Positions 14,497-15,559 of a stretch of DNA of 15,559 bases are shown piece after piece. A program made the translations under genes and the position numbers. The DNA lies in the NCBI GenBank assembly GCA_007127425.1, contig SKZJ01000332.1, positions 1 through 15,559 on the forward strand, read 5' to 3'. Position 1 is the first letter of the stretch. Every line of letters starts with the position of its first letter. The notes beneath the pieces were generated by a model. It was not told the DNA's origin. It saw nothing but the letters and a program-made list of their open reading frames with translations, and made no database searches. This DNA comes from Wenzhouxiangella sp. (lineage in GTDB: Bacteria > Pseudomonadota > Gammaproteobacteria > Xanthomonadales > Wenzhouxiangellaceae).

Positions 14497-14512
14497 GCGC
14501 CGCTAGCGGCGC
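14497..14512 (-). terminator. Perfect palindrome after the OmpA gene, possible terminator
   Basis: GCGCCGCTAGCGGCGC is a perfect 16-bp palindrome located 8 nt after the OmpA-type gene stop. It could form a GC-rich hairpin in the minus transcript, but no T-tract follows, so it may instead be a protein-binding site or a Rho-assisted stop. Confidence 0.3.
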
Positions 14513-14519
14513 GCTCGGG

Positions 14520-15506
14520 TCAATCATTGAGCAGGATGACGTCGACGCGCCGGTTGCGGCTGCGCCCTTCCGGATCCTCGTTCGAGGCGATCGGGAAGTC
14601 CTCGCCCATGCCGACGGCGCGAATGCGGTCGGCGGCAATGCCCATGGCCACGAGCTGGTCGCGTACCGCTTCGGCACGTTCCTGAGAAATACGCATGTTG
14701 ACGTTGGCCGCCCCGGTCGAGTCGGTATGGCCTTCGATGCGAATGCGCTTGTCGGGTTCGGTTTGAAGCAGATCGACGACATCCTGAAGATTTGATCGGG
14801 CGTCGGGCTGAAGTACCGTCTCTCCGGTTGCGAACAGCACATCCCCCAGGGTGACGACGACACCACGGTCGGTTTCGCGCAGTTCGAGGTACTCCAGCCG
14901 ACGGCGCAACGAGGCGGCCGTTTCGGTGGCCAGGTCAGCCTCGCGACGGGCCAGCTCGATTTCACTGGCCTGGGCTTCAGCCAGGCGGCGGGCCGCATCG
15001 GCTTCCTCCCGGGCTTCGCGTTCGCGCCGGGCGGCCTCACCGCGCAGTTCCTCGGCGGTTGTCGCTTCGCGCCGGGTGCGCTCGATTTCTTCCAGCGTGG
15101 CCCGACTCATCAGCAGAGCTTCCTCGGCCTCGCGCCGGGCCTCTTCGACTTCCAGCCGGCTGGCCCGAAGCAGGAGCTCGGTGCGGCGCTGATCGATCGC
15201 CTCGACTTCAGCACGGGCCTGGGCGCGGAAGGCCTCCGAGCGGGCAATCTCCAAATGCTTGTTGGCAATGTGTATACGGTGGGCGCGTTCCTGATCGGAC
15301 AGGTGATCAGCGCCGGCGGCACGCACGGCGCGTTCGGCCGCGGCCAGGGCCAGTGGCACGCGGCCCGACAGATCCTGGTTGGCACGAAACTCTTCGAGAT
15401 CGAACCGGAGATTGCGAAGCTCGGCATCGTCCTGCGGCTGCTGGGTGGCGCAAGCGGCCACGGTTGCGGCCATGGCAACGATCAACAGAATGCGGAAAAT
15501 CTTCAT
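14520..15506 (-). CDS. OmpA-family lipoprotein with long coiled coil
   Basis: A 328 aa envelope protein. Residues 1-18 are a lipoprotein signal with lipobox VAAC and lipidated Cys19; Ala at +2 predicts the outer membrane. Residues about 30-212 are an almost continuous Glu/Arg/Ala-rich helix (coiled coil) whose first part looks like the DUF4398 type. Residues about 215-328 are an OmpA/Pal-type peptidoglycan-binding domain: GDVLFATGETVLQPDA, then RIEGHTDSTGAANVNMRISQERA, ending RNRRVDVILLN. The helix could span the periplasm between lipid anchor and cell wall. ATG 15506 has AGGAGG about 11 nt upstream and overlaps the stop of the preceding gene (ATGA), so the two are coupled. Confidence 0.9.
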   Translation of the reverse strand: MKIFRILLIVAMAATVAACATQQPQDDAELRNLRFDLEEFRANQDLSGRVPLALAAAERAVRAAGADHLSDQERAHRIHIANKHLEIARSEAFRAQARAEVEAIDQRRTELLLRASRLEVEEARREAEEALLMSRATLEEIERTRREATTAEELRGEAARREREAREEADAARRLAEAQASEIELARREADLATETAASLRRRLEYLELRETDRGVVVTLGDVLFATGETVLQPDARSNLQDVVDLLQTEPDKRIRIEGHTDSTGAANVNMRISQERAEAVRDQLVAMGIAADRIRAVGMGEDFPIASNEDPEGRSRNRRVDVILLND

Positions 15507-15559
15507 CGTGCAATCGCCTCCTCGCCGAATACTTCACTGATATCGGCCTCGATCTGCTC
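15503..15559 (-). CDS. C-terminal tail of an upstream gene (cut by window)
   Basis: The minus-strand frame is open from the window edge and ends EADISEVFGEEAIAR at a TGA that overlaps the OmpA-gene ATG by 4 nt (ATGA). Only 18 residues are visible, so the product cannot be named. The overlap and the Shine-Dalgarno sequence inside this tail support a real gene in operon with the lipoprotein; a DUF4398-type lipoprotein would be a reasonable guess from similar gene pairs. Confidence 0.5.
   Translation of the reverse strand, partial: EQIEADISEVFGEEAIAR

Larger units (their letters stand above)
14210..14519. other. 310-bp gap: ydcH-like promoter and long leader, no gene
   Basis: No convincing gene is present on either strand. 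From right to left it holds a palindrome after the OmpA gene (14497-14512), a minus-strand promoter candidate (14430-14458), and about 210 nt of GC-rich leader before the ydcH-like ATG. The leader contains GTCGTCG (14248-14254) paired with CGACGAC (14271-14277), and GAGCGAGTCGCTC near 14396. Reading frames through it are low-complexity and end in the ydcH-like frame, so they are not called. Confidence 0.5.

Noticed and set aside
13991..15040. Minus-strand open frame of 349 codons covering the ydcH-like gene
   Set aside because: Only its last 72 codons look like protein and have a ribosome-binding site; the rest is a shifted reading of the OmpA-type gene and its downstream gap.

Overview
The window is about 63-65% GC by eye and densely packed with housekeeping genes of a free-living gammaproteobacterium. 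The gene content (infB-rbfA-truB, divergent suhB/trmJ, an alkyltransferase-like protein, FtsB next to TruD, and a cystathionine beta-synthase plus a gamma-lyase-type enzyme) would fit the Xanthomonadales/Wenzhouxiangella neighbourhood. That placement is an inference from memory and is not certain. I see no tRNA, rRNA, CRISPR array, insertion sequence, prophage or defence gene.

Layout from left to right. Positions 1-3446 (+) hold translation and RNA modification genes: the 3' part of infB, then rbfA and truB. suhB (-) converges on truB and diverges from trmJ (+). trmJ overlaps an ATL-type DNA-repair gene (+), which converges on an MtfA-like zinc peptidase (-). The peptidase diverges from dapE (+), which runs on into ftsB, truD and a small FHA-domain membrane protein (+). 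From 9722 to the right end everything is on the minus strand: a cystathionine gamma-lyase/synthase, a chromate transporter (ChrA), cystathionine beta-synthase, a YdcH/DUF465 protein, an OmpA-type coiled-coil lipoprotein, and the tail of an upstream gene that overlaps the lipoprotein start by 4 nt. The two sulfur genes form a transsulfuration pair (homocysteine + serine to cystathionine to cysteine) and flank chrA.

The most unusual content lies between the genes. Most intergenic gaps hold the same architecture built from different sequence: a short tandem array of 7- or 8-bp units (often exactly four), a spacer, then the same unit in inverted orientation. The unit differs by locus: GGTRAAA (4283-4443), GTCGTTTC (6483-6596), TGACGGG (9121-9200), CACAGAG-like (9637-9705), GGTTRGCT (10879-11027) and ACGGAAA (12291-12441). 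Purine-rich arms surround a 23-bp REP-like inverted pair at 5546-5710, and a faint remnant may exist at 2461-2567. Some spacers carry an inner hairpin or a -10-like hexamer. Arms abut start codons, and three of them hold the stop codon of the neighbouring gene (truD, chrA, ATL). In chrA the octamers encode the last nine residues. This recurring design with locus-specific sequence is the best candidate here for something poorly described.

Other regulatory signals: a perfect 14-bp-stem terminator between the ydcH-like and cystathionine beta-synthase genes, a good promoter candidate (TTGAAG, 17 bp, TATAAC) with a leader of about 210 nt before the ydcH-like gene, and a TATAAT placed so close to the trmJ ATG that the mRNA may be leaderless.
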